Of a stretch of DNA of 64,000 bases, positions 1 through 9,026 are shown piece by piece. The stretch is from contig NZ_CP097291.1 in the NCBI RefSeq assembly GCF_027595165.1, positions 1,922,001-1,986,000 of the forward strand, read 5' to 3'. The stretch comes from Providencia sp. PROV188 (lineage in GTDB: Bacteria; Pseudomonadota; Gammaproteobacteria; Enterobacterales; Enterobacteriaceae). Every line of letters begins with the position of its first letter. Position 1 is the stretch's first letter. The notes beneath the pieces were generated by a model, which saw only the letters and a list, made by a program, of their open reading frames with translations, was not told the origin of the DNA and did not search any database. A program made the position numbers and the translations under genes.

Positions 1-806
1 TGGCTATAGCGCTCCGCCATATTCGATACGGCTACATGGTATTGATTATAAAAGTTCTGTTTTTTTTCTGGGTCAGCGGATCCTCGATACGCTTGAATCA
101 GCGTATTCACCTTCACCGCATACTGCTGAATTTGCTGATCTTCAAAAGCAGGGAGTGTGACTGGATAGTCAAATGTTAAACTTACCGTATTGTTTTGCAC
201 TGGCTCATTTTGACGCACAACCAGTTGTGTCATTTGTTTATCATCCGACGAAATCGCCGTAATGAGTTCTGAATAAGAAAAACATTTTGTTTTTATTTTG
301 CTGACTGTTGTTAGCGAATTTAATTCATCAGGGATCCGCGTTCCGACCGGGTAATCACAGTTGAATACGTTATTATCAATAATGATATCATCACTACTCT
401 CAACTCTTCCTTTCACTTGGTAATCACCAACAGTTAATTCCTGTATAGTTTGATTATGAACAGAAGGAATTCCATTATTACCGTATACAAAGCTGTAAGA
501 ATAATAAAGATGCTTTTGAGGATTTAATATCCCTCCTTTATTACCTGGGTAAATCATAAAATAAATGTGCTGACCTTCTTCGGTTGTCATGGAATGTAAT
601 CCCTGCTTTAAATACAGACTACCCACTGATGCTTTCGGGATCACCATCAGTTTATTATCAATAAAGAAAGAATAATTTTCCGATGAGTCATTACTAAAAA
701 AGAACCGCCCACTTTCAGATATATGTGGTTGATAAACATCACAACTTGTTATGCTGAAACTCAATAGTGCTATATATTTCATCGACTTTGCACATAACAT
801 AAACAT
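1..806 (-). CDS. Putative lipoprotein, 3' end outside the window
   Basis: I do not recognise the family. Reading the minus strand from ATG at 806 gives an open frame of 268 codons that runs off the window edge with no stop. An AAAGG ribosome site lies 5 nt before this start. Residues 1-22 form a short hydrophobic signal ending in a lipobox-like I-T-S-C with the Cys at residue 22, so the product is probably a lipid-anchored envelope protein; an alternative start is ATG at 782. The mature part is polar, rich in Ser, Asn and Tyr, with two further Cys (in NCDYP and TKCFS). It has a beta-rich look and no motif I know. It is monocistronic from the 5' side, with 425 nt of AT-rich DNA before it. The function is unknown; it could be a surface or secreted-effector lipoprotein. 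Confidence 0.7.
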   Translation of the reverse strand, partial: MFMLCAKSMKYIALLSFSITSCDVYQPHISESGRFFFSNDSSENYSFFIDNKLMVIPKASVGSLYLKQGLHSMTTEEGQHIYFMIYPGNKGGILNPQKHLYYSYSFVYGNNGIPSVHNQTIQELTVGDYQVKGRVESSDDIIIDNNVFNCDYPVGTRIPDELNSLTTVSKIKTKCFSYSELITAISSDDKQMTQLVVRQNEPVQNNTVSLTFDYPVTLPAFEDQQIQQYAVKVNTLIQAYRGSADPEKKQNFYNQYHVAVSNMAERYS

Positions 807-1170
807 TAAAACCTTTTATTTTTTCATTATGATAAAAATAGTTTAGATAGAAGAGTTGTACAATATAAAAGCCTCATAATGTGACAGATACCTTATAAAC
901 TCCATATTGGCGTATTTTAAGTTTTAAATATCTAAATAACAAAGAAATAAAAGTAATAAGTGGAATAATACAACCTTTTTTAACTTTATCATTTTCTAGT
1001 CAAAAAAAGACACCTAGTAAATAATAATTTAAGATTGGGATAACTTATTTATATTATTCGAAAATAAAATTCCGAATGAATCGATTTTTAGAAAAATCAA
1101 AGTTGAATGAATTATTGAAATGACCAAACAGAATGACAGAACATTTCGCTATTCTATTAAATTGAAATAA
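807..1170. other. AT-rich intergenic region
   Basis: This spacer between the rluB terminator and the minus-strand lipoprotein gene is very AT-rich and must contain the lipoprotein promoter. I see no ORF, tRNA or strong hairpin in it. A three-codon ATG-AAA-AAA-TAA sits just upstream of the lipoprotein ribosome site but is probably chance. Confidence 0.5.
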
Positions 1171-1197
1171 AAAAAGGCTATGGTAATTACCATAACC
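1171..1197 (-). terminator. Intrinsic terminator of rluB
   Basis: Read on the minus strand, GGTTATGG pairs with CCATAGCC (one G-U wobble) and is followed by a run of seven T. It lies 35 nt past the rluB stop codon. Confidence 0.8.
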
Positions 1198-1231
1198 TTC
1201 ATTTTAAATCATTCGAATAACGTTAAAACGA

Positions 1232-2149
1232 TTAGATTCGAGTGCGGCGCTTAGCCGTTGGGCGTGAAGTTTGGCGTTTCGCTGCTGGGCGAGATGCCAC
1301 TTGAGTGTGACGTTTCACCGCACGGCGAATTTGGTTAGCTTTGATGCGGCGCTGATCGCGCTCAACAGACACTTTACTTTCTGTTTCAACATCCAGTTCA
1401 ACTAACTCTCTTAAATAGTTAGTTTGCTCTAAACCTAATTCAGTCCAACCTCCACGTGGTAAACCTTTTGGTAAATCAATATCTCCGTAGCGAACACGGA
1501 TCAGGCGGCTCACTTGCACACCAACAGATTCCCATAAACGACGAACTTCACGGTTACGACCTTCGGTTAAAGTGACGTTATACCATTGGTTCATCCCTTC
1601 ACCACCGCGATACGACACAGTCTTAAAGGATGCTGGACCATCTTCTAATTGCACGCCAGTGGTTAACTGACGAATTTTTGCATCCGTGATTTCACCAAAT
1701 ACACGTACTGCGTATTCGCGTTCCACTTCACGGCTTGGGTGCATTAAGCGGTTAGCTAATTCACCATCGGTTGTGAATAACAATAAACCACTGGTGTTCA
1801 CATCTAGACGCCCTACAGCAATCCAACGAGCCCCAGTCAGTTTTGGTAAACGGTTAAATACCGTTGGACGACCTTCAGGATCATGGCGCGTGCACAATTC
1901 CCCTTCCGGTTTGTAGTATGCCATCACGCGGCAAATTTCTTTTTCTGGCTCTTTTATCGCTAAGACACGACCATCAAGACGAATTTTTGTGGAGGCTTTG
2001 ACTTCAACACGATCACCCAATGTTGCCATTTTGCCATCAACACTAATACGGCCTTCTTTCAATAGGCCTTCGATTTCTCGGCGGGAACCATGCCCTGAAC
2101 GGGCAAGAATTTTTTGTAGCTTTTCAGTTTGTTGCGGTTTAGAACTCAT
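1232..2149 (-). CDS. rluB: 23S rRNA pseudouridine(2605) synthase RluB
   Basis: RluB converts a uridine of 23S rRNA helix 93 (U2605 in E. coli) to pseudouridine. The 305-residue product starts with an S4-like RNA-binding domain (roughly residues 8-70, containing [13 protein letters not shown]) and continues with the RsuA/RluB/RluE catalytic domain, including the motif [12 protein letters not shown] with the catalytic Asp. The C-terminal tail is Arg- and Lys-rich, as in the family. I place the start at 2149 because a GAGG site lies 5 nt upstream and the residues after it align with known RluB; the frame is open to 2218, which would add 23 unconserved residues. It is the last gene of the yciO-rluB side of the cluster, and the neighbouring genes match the E. 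coli rluB-yciO-rnm-trp order. Confidence 0.95.
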   Translation of the reverse strand: MSSKPQQTEKLQKILARSGHGSRREIEGLLKEGRISVDGKMATLGDRVEVKASTKIRLDGRVLAIKEPEKEICRVMAYYKPEGELCTRHDPEGRPTVFNRLPKLTGARWIAVGRLDVNTSGLLLFTTDGELANRLMHPSREVEREYAVRVFGEITDAKIRQLTTGVQLEDGPASFKTVSYRGGEGMNQWYNVTLTEGRNREVRRLWESVGVQVSRLIRVRYGDIDLPKGLPRGGWTELGLEQTNYLRELVELDVETESKVSVERDQRRIKANQIRRAVKRHTQVASRPAAKRQTSRPTAKRRTRI

Positions 2150-2308
2150 GAGATCCTCAGCTGTCGCCTTCACAGGCGTCAAATAGCTTCTTGCGCTATT
2201 AAAACAAGCCTCGCTCAATTAACAAGTCTTGTGTCATCGGCAAAAAGTGATGAATTTGAAAACCTGCGCATTATACACAGGTTTATTGTGATCCCCTATG
2301 ACTAATCG

Positions 2309-2340
2309 TCTTCCCTGAAAGAATGAATTTTCAAGGAAGA
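2309..2340 (-). other. Hairpin between yciO and rluB
   Basis: TCTTCC-C-TGAAA pairs with TTTCA-A-GGAAGA around a short loop, with one mismatch. It begins just after the yciO stop and has no T-run on the minus strand. It may be a processing or stabilising element rather than a terminator. Confidence 0.45.
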
Positions 2341-2345
2341 TTGCC

Positions 2346-2966
2346 TTATTCAAATGGGGTTGGGTCGCCAGTTCCGACACGAGCGACAACTGGAGTGTCA
2401 TCAGTAAAATCAATTACCGTGGTTGGTTTTTGCCCGATGTAACCACCGTGGATCACTAAATCCACTTGTTTATCCAGTAAATCGCGGATTTCTTCTGGAT
2501 CTGATTGAGTAAAATCATCGCCCGGTAAAATCAAACTGGTGGACATAAGTGGCTCCCCCACGGCTTCCAGTAAATCGCGGGCAATTGGGTTTGATGGTAC
2601 ACGTAACCCAATAGTTTTACGCTTTTCGTTCATCAAACGACGAGGCACTTCTTTGGTGGCTTTTAAAATAAAGGTGTAATTACCCGGCGTATTGTTTTTG
2701 ATTAAACGAAATACGGTGTTATCCACATGGGCATAATTTGAGATTTCGGATAGATCACGGCACATCAAGGTAAAGTTATGGTTCGCATCCAATTTTCGGA
2801 TACGACAAATACGCTCTAGGGCATTTTTATCTTCTAAACGACAACCAATGGCATAACCTGAATCTGTCGGGTAGACGACAACACCGCCTTTATTCAGGAT
2901 CTCAACACTTTGGCTAATTAGCCTTGCCTGAGGGTTGTCCGGATGGATATAAAAAAACTGGCTCAT
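2346..2966 (-). CDS. yciO: YciO, Sua5/YciO/YrdC-family protein
   Basis: This 206-residue protein consists of one YrdC-like alpha/beta domain. The N-terminal half holds the family signature around residues 27-45 (GGVVVYPTDSGYAIGC), and further conserved blocks include KRKTIGLRVPSN and LMSTS. The family binds double-stranded RNA, and its Sua5/TsaC members make threonylcarbamoyl-AMP for tRNA t6A. YciO itself is a paralogue, and its physiological role is less certain. Length and gene order (between rluB and rnm) match E. coli YciO. A 240-nt spacer with a 19-bp tandem repeat separates it from rnm, so it may have its own promoter. Confidence 0.93.
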   Translation of the reverse strand: MSQFFYIHPDNPQARLISQSVEILNKGGVVVYPTDSGYAIGCRLEDKNALERICRIRKLDANHNFTLMCRDLSEISNYAHVDNTVFRLIKNNTPGNYTFILKATKEVPRRLMNEKRKTIGLRVPSNPIARDLLEAVGEPLMSTSLILPGDDFTQSDPEEIRDLLDKQVDLVIHGGYIGQKPTTVIDFTDDTPVVARVGTGDPTPFE

Positions 2967-3037
2967 AGTGACCTCTATAGTTGAGTATCGACAGCATCAT
3001 CCGGTGAACGACCTAAAAATGGCACTATCTATCTATT

Positions 3038-3075
3038 CTTACAAAACAAAACGGCGCTTACAAAACAAAACGGTC
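3038..3075. repeat. 19-bp tandem duplication upstream of yciO
   Basis: CTTACAAAACAAAACGG occurs at 3038-3054 and again at 3057-3073, a period of 19 bp. It lies in the spacer between rnm and yciO, about 75 bp upstream of the yciO start, where it could affect the yciO promoter. It may equally be a replication-slippage scar. Confidence 0.85.
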
Positions 3076-3206
3076 ACAGTAATATCTTTATCAAATAATA
3101 TTGTGACTCAACAAAATAATTCATATACAGACTATTTTACACCCAAACCGTGATCCATCAACGAATTAGGTAATATTCTTACAAACTAAGAGGTTTTAGC
3201 TTTCTA

Positions 3207-4073
3207 TCAATTCACTTTATCCCAGAGGGTCCAAACCGCTTGCTCATCATCAGGAAGCCATAAATTCCGCCCTAACTCAATCCACGAACAAGGGCGATGG
3301 AAATCTGACCCAACAGAAGTTTTCAAGTTAGCCTCTTGTGCCAACTCTCCTAAAAATCGCTTCTCATTTGCCGGCTGCTGGCAATGAGAAATTTCCATCG
3401 CATCCCCTTGGCAAGCTTTAAAGTGATCGATCAGGCGTCTTAGCCATTTATTCGATAATTGATATTTTGATGGATGCGCCAGCACCGCGACACCGCCAGA
3501 TTGATGAATAGCATCCACAGCTTCTTGAATGCTGCACCACTGCGCGGGCACATAGCCGGTTTTCCCTTTCGCCAGATAGCGCTTAAACACATTATTGATG
3601 GTTTTCTCTTTGCCAATTTTGACAATGTACTGTGCAAAATGCGCGCGAGTAACCTGGCCGCCACCTGAAATCGCTTGGGCATTTTCCCACGCATCCTCAA
3701 TCCCTGCCTTTTGCAAGCGACGACCTATCTCAATCCCACGGTCTAGGCGGCGTTGTGATTGCTGCGAGAGTAACGTTTCCATCGTAGGATGGCTCGGTGA
3801 AAAATTCAGCCCAACAATATGAATTTCAATATTTTCCCACAGGGTGGATATTTCAACCCCGTTAACTAATGTTAATGGACGTGGATTGTCAGCAAGATAC
3901 GCTTTGGCAGCAATTAAGCCATCACAAGTATCATGATCCGTAATTGATAAAATATTCACACCCATTGCTATCGCACGTTCGACTAACTCAGCGGGAGACA
4001 ATTCTCCATCTGATGCATTCGTATGGCTATGTAAGTCATAGCGAGTCACTATTGGCGTCGAATCTTGCGACAT
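3207..4073 (-). CDS. rnm: RNase AM, PHP-domain 5'-3' exoribonuclease
   Basis: This is the YciV/TrpH protein, now called RNase AM, which trims RNA 5' ends including 5S rRNA. The 288-residue protein has the PHP metal-binding motifs: YDLHSHTNASDG (about residues 12-23), SITDHDTCDG (about 42-51), VEIS, LAHPSKY and the C-terminal GSDFHRP. These supply the His and Asp ligands of the trinuclear metal site. It is transcribed divergently from the trp operon, and the 160 bp between the two genes holds the trp promoter-operator. The same arrangement is found in E. coli. Confidence 0.94.
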   Translation of the reverse strand: MSQDSTPIVTRYDLHSHTNASDGELSPAELVERAIAMGVNILSITDHDTCDGLIAAKAYLADNPRPLTLVNGVEISTLWENIEIHIVGLNFSPSHPTMETLLSQQSQRRLDRGIEIGRRLQKAGIEDAWENAQAISGGGQVTRAHFAQYIVKIGKEKTINNVFKRYLAKGKTGYVPAQWCSIQEAVDAIHQSGGVAVLAHPSKYQLSNKWLRRLIDHFKACQGDAMEISHCQQPANEKRFLGELAQEANLKTSVGSDFHRPCSWIELGRNLWLPDDEQAVWTLWDKVN

Positions 4074-4130
4074 ATTGTTACCTTCTCCCTTTTCGACTTA
4101 ACGAAAATTAAAAATAAATACAAACAGCTA

Positions 4131-4170
4131 TTGACATCAATCGCGCAATCCAGTTTACTAGTACGCAAGA
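4131..4170 (+). promoter_or_regulatory. trp promoter with TrpR operator
   Basis: TTGACA at 4131-4136 is followed, after 17 bp, by TTTACT at 4154-4159, which corresponds to the TTAACT -10 box of E. coli trp. The -10 is embedded in CAGTTTACTAGTACGCAAG. Its right half (ACTAGTACGCAAG) is the same as I recall for the E. coli TrpR operator, while the left half is degenerate. Transcription should start near 4166. Confidence 0.85.
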
Positions 4171-4240
4171 TTTGTTGTATTCAAAAGAATTAGTATGCAA
4201 AAGCATTTAAAACTTAATTTGTTTATCCAGTGAGGCATGT

Positions 4241-4312
4241 ATGACTGTTTTCAATTTATCAAATCGTTGGTGGCGCGACTTCCCAAATTGGGCGGAAGCC
4301 GCACGCGCATGA
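4241..4312 (+). CDS. trpL: trp operon leader peptide TrpL
   Basis: This 23-residue leader peptide carries two adjacent Trp codons (residues 10 and 11) and a third Trp at residue 17. Translation senses charged tRNA-Trp and controls which RNA hairpin forms downstream. A GAGG ribosome site lies 5 nt before the ATG at 4241. An overlapping ATG at 4238 is in another frame without the Trp codons and was set aside. The leader sits between the trp promoter and the attenuator at 4334-4361, as the mechanism requires. The sequence differs from the 14-residue E. coli peptide, but the NRWWR core resembles its GWWR. Confidence 0.92.
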   Translation: MTVFNLSNRWWRDFPNWAEAARA

Positions 4313-4361
4313 ATTGTTAATGCCTCAGTGCCGAACCCGCCCTCAACCAGCGGGTTTTTTT
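4290..4361 (+). terminator. trp attenuator with possible antiterminator
   Basis: The terminator hairpin pairs AACCCGC (4334-4340) with GCGGGTT (4350-4356) and ends in seven T. GGGCGG at 4290-4295, which overlaps the leader-peptide codons around Trp17, can instead pair with CCGCCC at 4337-4342 and would break the terminator. This is the expected antiterminator exchange. In addition GAGGCAT at the leader ribosome site (4232-4238) is complementary to ATGCCTC at 4320-4326. Confidence 0.85.
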
Positions 4362-4389
4362 ACGTCTAAAATTAGCTTAAGGCAGCAAA

Positions 4390-5964
4390 ATGAACAAACA
4401 AAACACCACATTAGCACATTTTAATCATCTGGATAGCCCAATTAACTATCAACCGGATCCTACGTTGTTATTTAATCACCTGTGCCAGAATAAAGCCGCT
4501 ACCATGCTGCTAGAGTCGGCTGAAGTCAACAACAAAGCCAATTTACAAAGCTTATTAATCATCGACAGTGCATTACGCATCCGTGCATTTGGTCAACGAG
4601 TTGAAATTGAAGCGTTAACTGAAAATGGTCAAGCTCTATTACCTTTAATTAATTTACAATTAGCCGAGAAAGCGATTTCTCGCGATTTAACCGCAAACCA
4701 TCTGACCGTCATCTTTGCTCAACCAGAAAGCCAATTAGATGAAGATAGCCGTTTAAAAAGTGCTTCATGCTTGGATGTATTACGCGCATTGCCAGCAATT
4801 GCACAAGCCCATTTCCCAAGACCAGAAATCCTGTTTATGGGCGGATTATTCTCCTATGACTTAGTGGCAAATTTTGAAGCATTACCGGAAGTGACTGCCA
4901 CAAACCAATGCCCAGATTTCTGCTTTTTCGTTGCAGAACACTATTTAGTGATAGACCATCAAAACCAAGCAGCGCGTTTAAAAAGCCTGTTATTTACCGC
5001 AGACACCCACATTGTTGCGCAAGTACAGCAGCGTCACAGCGAAATTATCGTTGCGTGCCGCCCTTACTTACCAGCATTACCTCTGGGTGAACAAGACAAC
5101 TTCAGCGTTACTATCAATAAAAATGATGAAGAATATGGACGTGTCGTCAATACCTTAAAAGAAGCTATCTACCGCGGTGATATTTTCCAAATCGTCCCAT
5201 CACGCAAATTCAGTATGCCATGTGCTCAACCGCTGATTGCCTATCAAAAACTTAAGGCGCAAAACCCAAGTCCGTACATGTTCTATATGCAAGACAATGA
5301 TTTTACCCTGTTTGGCGCTTCACCAGAGAGCGCCTTGAAATACAGCAAACAAACTCGCGTGGTGGAAATCTACCCAATTGCAGGTACCCGCCCTCGTGGA
5401 CGCAATGCGCAAGGAAACATCGACTTAGATTTAGATAGTCGCATTGAATTGGCCATGCGTACCGATGAAAAAGAGCTGGCAGAACACATTATGTTAGTAG
5501 ACTTAGCACGTAATGATTTAGCGCGAATTTGTGAAGCAGGCAGCCGCTATGTTGCCAACCTGACAAAAGTTGACCGCTACTCTTTTGTCATGCACTTAGT
5601 TTCCCATGTTGTGGGAACTTTACGCAGCGATTTAGATGTTTTCCATGCGTATCAAGCATGTATGAATATGGGGACATTAACAGGCGCGCCGAAAGTCAAA
5701 GCGATGCAACTGATCGCGGAATGTGAAAAAGAGCGCAGAGGCTCCTACGGCGGCGCAGTGGGTTACTTTAATGGTAAAGGCGACTTTGATACCTGCATCG
5801 TTATTCGTTCTGCATATGTCGAAAACGGCATTGCTACCGTTCAAGCTGGCGGCGGCGTTGTCCTCGACTCATCTCCACAAGGTGAAGCCGACGAAACTCG
5901 TAATAAAGCCCGCGCAGTGATCCGCGCTATTGCCCAAGCCCACCAAGTTGAGGAGTTATTTTAA
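4390..5964 (+). CDS. trpE: Anthranilate synthase component I
   Basis: TrpE converts chorismate to anthranilate using ammonia supplied by TrpG; it is the first committed step of tryptophan synthesis. The 524-residue protein has the N-terminal feedback-binding element LLESA near residue 38, which holds the Ser of the Trp site. The C-terminal chorismate-binding domain carries [35 protein letters not shown] and [12 protein letters not shown]. It begins 28 nt after the attenuator. Its TAA overlaps the trpG ATG by one base (TAATG), so the two subunits are translationally coupled. Expression should be controlled by TrpR and by attenuation. Confidence 0.98.
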   Translation: MNKQNTTLAHFNHLDSPINYQPDPTLLFNHLCQNKAATMLLESAEVNNKANLQSLLIIDSALRIRAFGQRVEIEALTENGQALLPLINLQLAEKAISRDLTANHLTVIFAQPESQLDEDSRLKSASCLDVLRALPAIAQAHFPRPEILFMGGLFSYDLVANFEALPEVTATNQCPDFCFFVAEHYLVIDHQNQAARLKSLLFTADTHIVAQVQQRHSEIIVACRPYLPALPLGEQDNFSVTINKNDEEYGRVVNTLKEAIYRGDIFQIVPSRKFSMPCAQPLIAYQKLKAQNPSPYMFYMQDNDFTLFGASPESALKYSKQTRVVEIYPIAGTRPRGRNAQGNIDLDLDSRIELAMRTDEKELAEHIMLVDLARNDLARICEAGSRYVANLTKVDRYSFVMHLVSHVVGTLRSDLDVFHAYQACMNMGTLTGAPKVKAMQLIAECEKERRGSYGGAVGYFNGKGDFDTCIVIRSAYVENGIATVQAGGGVVLDSSPQGEADETRNKARAVIRAIAQAHQVEELF

Positions 5965-6572
5965 TGGCTAATATCTTACTACTCGATAACGTCGACTCCT
6001 TCACCTACAACTTGGTCGACCAATTACGCGCCAGCGGTCATCACGTAGTGATCTACCGCAACACCGTTAATGCGGCACATGTTTTATCCGTACTGAATCA
6101 GCTCGATGATGCGATTTTAGTCCTTTCACCGGGTCCAGGAAAGCCAAGTGACGCGGGCTGTATGCCGGAAGTACTTAAATCAGTAATAGGCACCATTCCA
6201 GTGATTGGCATCTGCTTAGGGCATCAAGCCATCGTTGAAGCTTATGGTGGAACAGTTTCCCCTGCGGGTGAAATTTTACATGGCAAAGCATCAATGGCAA
6301 CCCACGATGAACAAGCTATGTTTGCAGGCTTAGAAAACCCTATTTCAGTGGCACGTTATCACTCTTTAGTGGGTAGCCAAATCCCTGAATCATTAACGAT
6401 TTGCGCACAATCCAATGGCATGGTCATGGCGGTACGCAATGATGAACAGCGAGTGTGTGGATTCCAGTTTCACCCCGAATCCATCTTAACCACCCAAGGA
6501 AAATTGTTGTTAGAAAATACGGTGGCATGGGCGCTTTCTTCCCCCAACAAAACAACATCACATTCGCACTAA
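5964..6572 (+). CDS. trpG: Anthranilate synthase component II, glutamine amidotransferase
   Basis: TrpG hydrolyses glutamine and channels ammonia to TrpE. The 202-residue class I amidotransferase has the nucleophile Cys84 in GICLGHQA and the His170/Glu172 pair in FHPES. Unlike E. coli, where TrpG is fused to TrpD, this frame ends after [13 protein letters not shown] plus a short tail. A stop falls exactly where the E. coli fusion joins the two domains. The ATG overlaps the trpE stop by one base. Other enterobacteria such as Serratia also carry separate trpG and trpD genes, so the split is not a mutation. Confidence 0.97.
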   Translation: MANILLLDNVDSFTYNLVDQLRASGHHVVIYRNTVNAAHVLSVLNQLDDAILVLSPGPGKPSDAGCMPEVLKSVIGTIPVIGICLGHQAIVEAYGGTVSPAGEILHGKASMATHDEQAMFAGLENPISVARYHSLVGSQIPESLTICAQSNGMVMAVRNDEQRVCGFQFHPESILTTQGKLLLENTVAWALSSPNKTTSHSH

Positions 6573-6592
6573 TGGGACACAGAGAGCCAATC

Positions 6593-7594
6593 ATGCAAAA
6601 CATTTACGATAAATTATTTAAAGCGCAAGCGTTAACTCAACAAGAGAGCCAATATTTATTTAACGCAATTATTCAAGGTGAACTCACTGAGCCCCAACTT
6701 GCTGCCGTCTTGATCAGCATGAAAATGCGTGGCGAACAACCACAAGAAATTGCCGGTGCTGCATTGGCATGCTTAGAAAATGCCCAACCTTTCCCACGCC
6801 CTGACTATCAATTCAGTGATATTGTCGGCACAGGAGGAGATGGTGCAAACAGTATTAATATCTCCACTGCCAGCGCATTTGTGGCGGCAGAATGTGGGAT
6901 AAAAGTCGCAAAACATGGCAACCGCAGCGTTTCCAGCCGCTCAGGCTCATCGGACTTGCTCGCCGCCTTTGGCATTGCCTTAGATTTAAGCGCTCAAAGC
7001 GCCCGCGATGCATTAGACGAGTTAGGCTTATGTTTCTTATTTGCGCCGCAATATCACAGTGGATTCCGCCATGCCGCCCCGGTACGTAGTCAATTAAAAA
7101 CCCGTACTTTATTTAATGTACTGGGTCCATTAATTAACCCAGCTCGCCCACCGTTAGCCTTAGTGGGCGTCTATCAGGATTCATTGGTTGAACCGGTAGC
7201 AAAAACCATGCAAATGCTTGGGTTTACCCGTGCAGCTGTGGTACATAGTGGAGGGATGGATGAAGTTTCACTTCATGCACCAACCCATGTTGCCGAATTA
7301 AAAAATGGTGAAATTCAGCAATATACTCTGACAGCTGAAGATTTTGGCTTAGCGCCTTATCAATTGAAAGATTTGGAAGGCGGCACCCCAGATGAAAACC
7401 GTTTTCTGCTGACGCAATTATTACAAGGTCATGGTCAAGCGGCTCATGAGGCGGCTGTCGCCGCAAACGTCGCCATGTTGTTACGTATTAATGGTTACGA
7501 AGATTTAAAAGAAAACAGCGAGCACGCACTCAATATTATTCGTAGCGGCAAAGCATTTGACCGCGTTCTGGCACTAGCTGCAAGGGAGCACTAA
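6593..7594 (+). CDS. trpD: Anthranilate phosphoribosyltransferase
   Basis: TrpD transfers phosphoribose from PRPP to anthranilate. The product is 333 residues from the ATG at 6593 and aligns from its first residues ([11 protein letters not shown]) with the phosphoribosyltransferase part of the E. coli fusion protein. The PRPP-binding motif GTGGDG, then KHGNRSVSS and the anthranilate-site region around [12 protein letters not shown] are intact. A second candidate start, ATG at 6572, overlaps the trpG stop as TAATG and would add seven residues; coupling could favour it. The frame is also open further upstream to 6455, but that part overlaps trpG and is not conserved. Confidence 0.96.
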   Translation: MQNIYDKLFKAQALTQQESQYLFNAIIQGELTEPQLAAVLISMKMRGEQPQEIAGAALACLENAQPFPRPDYQFSDIVGTGGDGANSINISTASAFVAAECGIKVAKHGNRSVSSRSGSSDLLAAFGIALDLSAQSARDALDELGLCFLFAPQYHSGFRHAAPVRSQLKTRTLFNVLGPLINPARPPLALVGVYQDSLVEPVAKTMQMLGFTRAAVVHSGGMDEVSLHAPTHVAELKNGEIQQYTLTAEDFGLAPYQLKDLEGGTPDENRFLLTQLLQGHGQAAHEAAVAANVAMLLRINGYEDLKENSEHALNIIRSGKAFDRVLALAAREH

Positions 7595-7595
7595 G

Positions 7596-8972
7596 ATGAA
7601 AGGCACGGTATTACAAAAGATTGTAGATGATAAATTTGCCTATTTAGCGGAGCGCAAACAACGTCAACCGCTGGCAAGTTTTCAATCTGAAGTGCAACCT
7701 GCGCAACGAAATTTTTACTCAGCTCTACAAGCGAAGCGCCCAGTATTTATTTTAGAGTGCAAAAAAGCCTCTCCATCGAAGGGGCTTATCCGTGAAGATT
7801 TCGACCCCGCGGTGATTGCGGGCATGTATGCCCCTTATGCTTCTGCAATTTCAGTCTTGACTGACGAAAAATATTTCCAAGGTAAGATGGATTACCTGAC
7901 GATTGTTAGCAACACAGTGAAACAACCTGTTCTGTGCAAAGATTTTATCGTTGATCCTTATCAGATTTACCTTGCTCGCTATTACCAAGCGGATGCTATT
8001 TTACTCATGCTGTCCGTATTGAATGATGAACAATATCTTGCCCTTGCCGATGTAGCACACCAACTGAACATGGGCGTTCTCACTGAGGTAAGCAACGATG
8101 AAGAACTGGAACGTGCGATAACATTGAAAGCTAAAGTGGTTGGGATCAACAACCGCGACCTACGCGATATGTCTATCGATTTAAATAGTACGCGTCAACT
8201 CGCGCCGCGTTTACCGGCAGGAACCGTGGTGATCAGCGAGTCAGGTATTCTTCAACATCAACATATTCAAAGCCTTGCGGATGTCGCTAACGGCTTCCTA
8301 ATTGGTAGCGCCTTGATGGAGCAAGAGGACTTACCAAAAGCACTGCGTAACCTGCTGATTGGTGAGCATAAAGTGTGTGGCTTAACCCGTGAGCAAGATG
8401 CTAAAGCCGCATTTGCTGCAGGCGCCAATTTTGGTGGACTGATTTTTGCTGAAAAATCCCCTCGTAAAGTGACGCTGTCACAAGCAAAGCAGATTATTCA
8501 TGCTGCACCACTTAGATTTGTGGGGGTTTTCCATAATCAATCCGCGGATTTTGTGGCGCATATTGCCCAACAATTGGCGTTACATGCGGTTCAGCTCCAC
8601 GGTGATGAAGATAATACCTACATGGCACAATTACGTGAAATGCTGCCAGCACATTGCCATATTTGGAAAGCGCTGAATATGGCTGATAGTCAAATCGCCG
8701 ATTATGACCCTACGTTAATTGATTTGCTGCTATTAGATAACGGCGCTGGCGGTACAGGAAAAACCTTTGATTGGTCATCAATACCAACAAATAGCGGTCA
8801 CAAGCTAATGGTGGCTGGTGGGCTTACCCTTGAAAACTGCCAACAAGCCGCGCAACTCGTCTGCAATGGGCTTGATTTTAACTCTGGCATTGAAATCGAA
8901 CCGGGTATTAAATCCGAACAAAAATTAAACCAAGTCTTTGATGCATTGAAATCAGCCCGCATGGCGATTTAG
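7596..8972 (+). CDS. trpC: Bifunctional indole-3-glycerol phosphate synthase / phosphoribosylanthranilate isomerase
   Basis: This 458-residue fusion carries out two successive steps, isomerisation of phosphoribosylanthranilate and ring closure to indole-3-glycerol phosphate. The N-terminal (beta/alpha)8 barrel, to about residue 255, shows ILECKKASPSKG and PVLCKDFI with the synthase Lys residues, and ISESGI. The C-terminal barrel, from about 258, is the TrpF isomerase with KVCGLTREQDA, VQLHGDE and the closing MVAGGL and GLDFNSGIE blocks. It starts one base after the trpD stop. The fusion order is the same as in E. coli. Confidence 0.97.
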   Translation: MKGTVLQKIVDDKFAYLAERKQRQPLASFQSEVQPAQRNFYSALQAKRPVFILECKKASPSKGLIREDFDPAVIAGMYAPYASAISVLTDEKYFQGKMDYLTIVSNTVKQPVLCKDFIVDPYQIYLARYYQADAILLMLSVLNDEQYLALADVAHQLNMGVLTEVSNDEELERAITLKAKVVGINNRDLRDMSIDLNSTRQLAPRLPAGTVVISESGILQHQHIQSLADVANGFLIGSALMEQEDLPKALRNLLIGEHKVCGLTREQDAKAAFAAGANFGGLIFAEKSPRKVTLSQAKQIIHAAPLRFVGVFHNQSADFVAHIAQQLALHAVQLHGDEDNTYMAQLREMLPAHCHIWKALNMADSQIADYDPTLIDLLLLDNGAGGTGKTFDWSSIPTNSGHKLMVAGGLTLENCQQAAQLVCNGLDFNSGIEIEPGIKSEQKLNQVFDALKSARMAI

Positions 8973-9026
8973 CTCAAAGCCATATTAATCATACTGAACA
9001 TATAAACTTAAAATGGATAATAAATA

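Noticed and set aside
1232..2218. Longer rluB from 2218
   Set aside because: Adds 23 unconserved residues; GAGG precedes the ATG at 2149 and homology begins just after it.
4238..4312. Alternative trp leader start at 4238
   Set aside because: That frame contains no tandem Trp codons, so it cannot serve attenuation.
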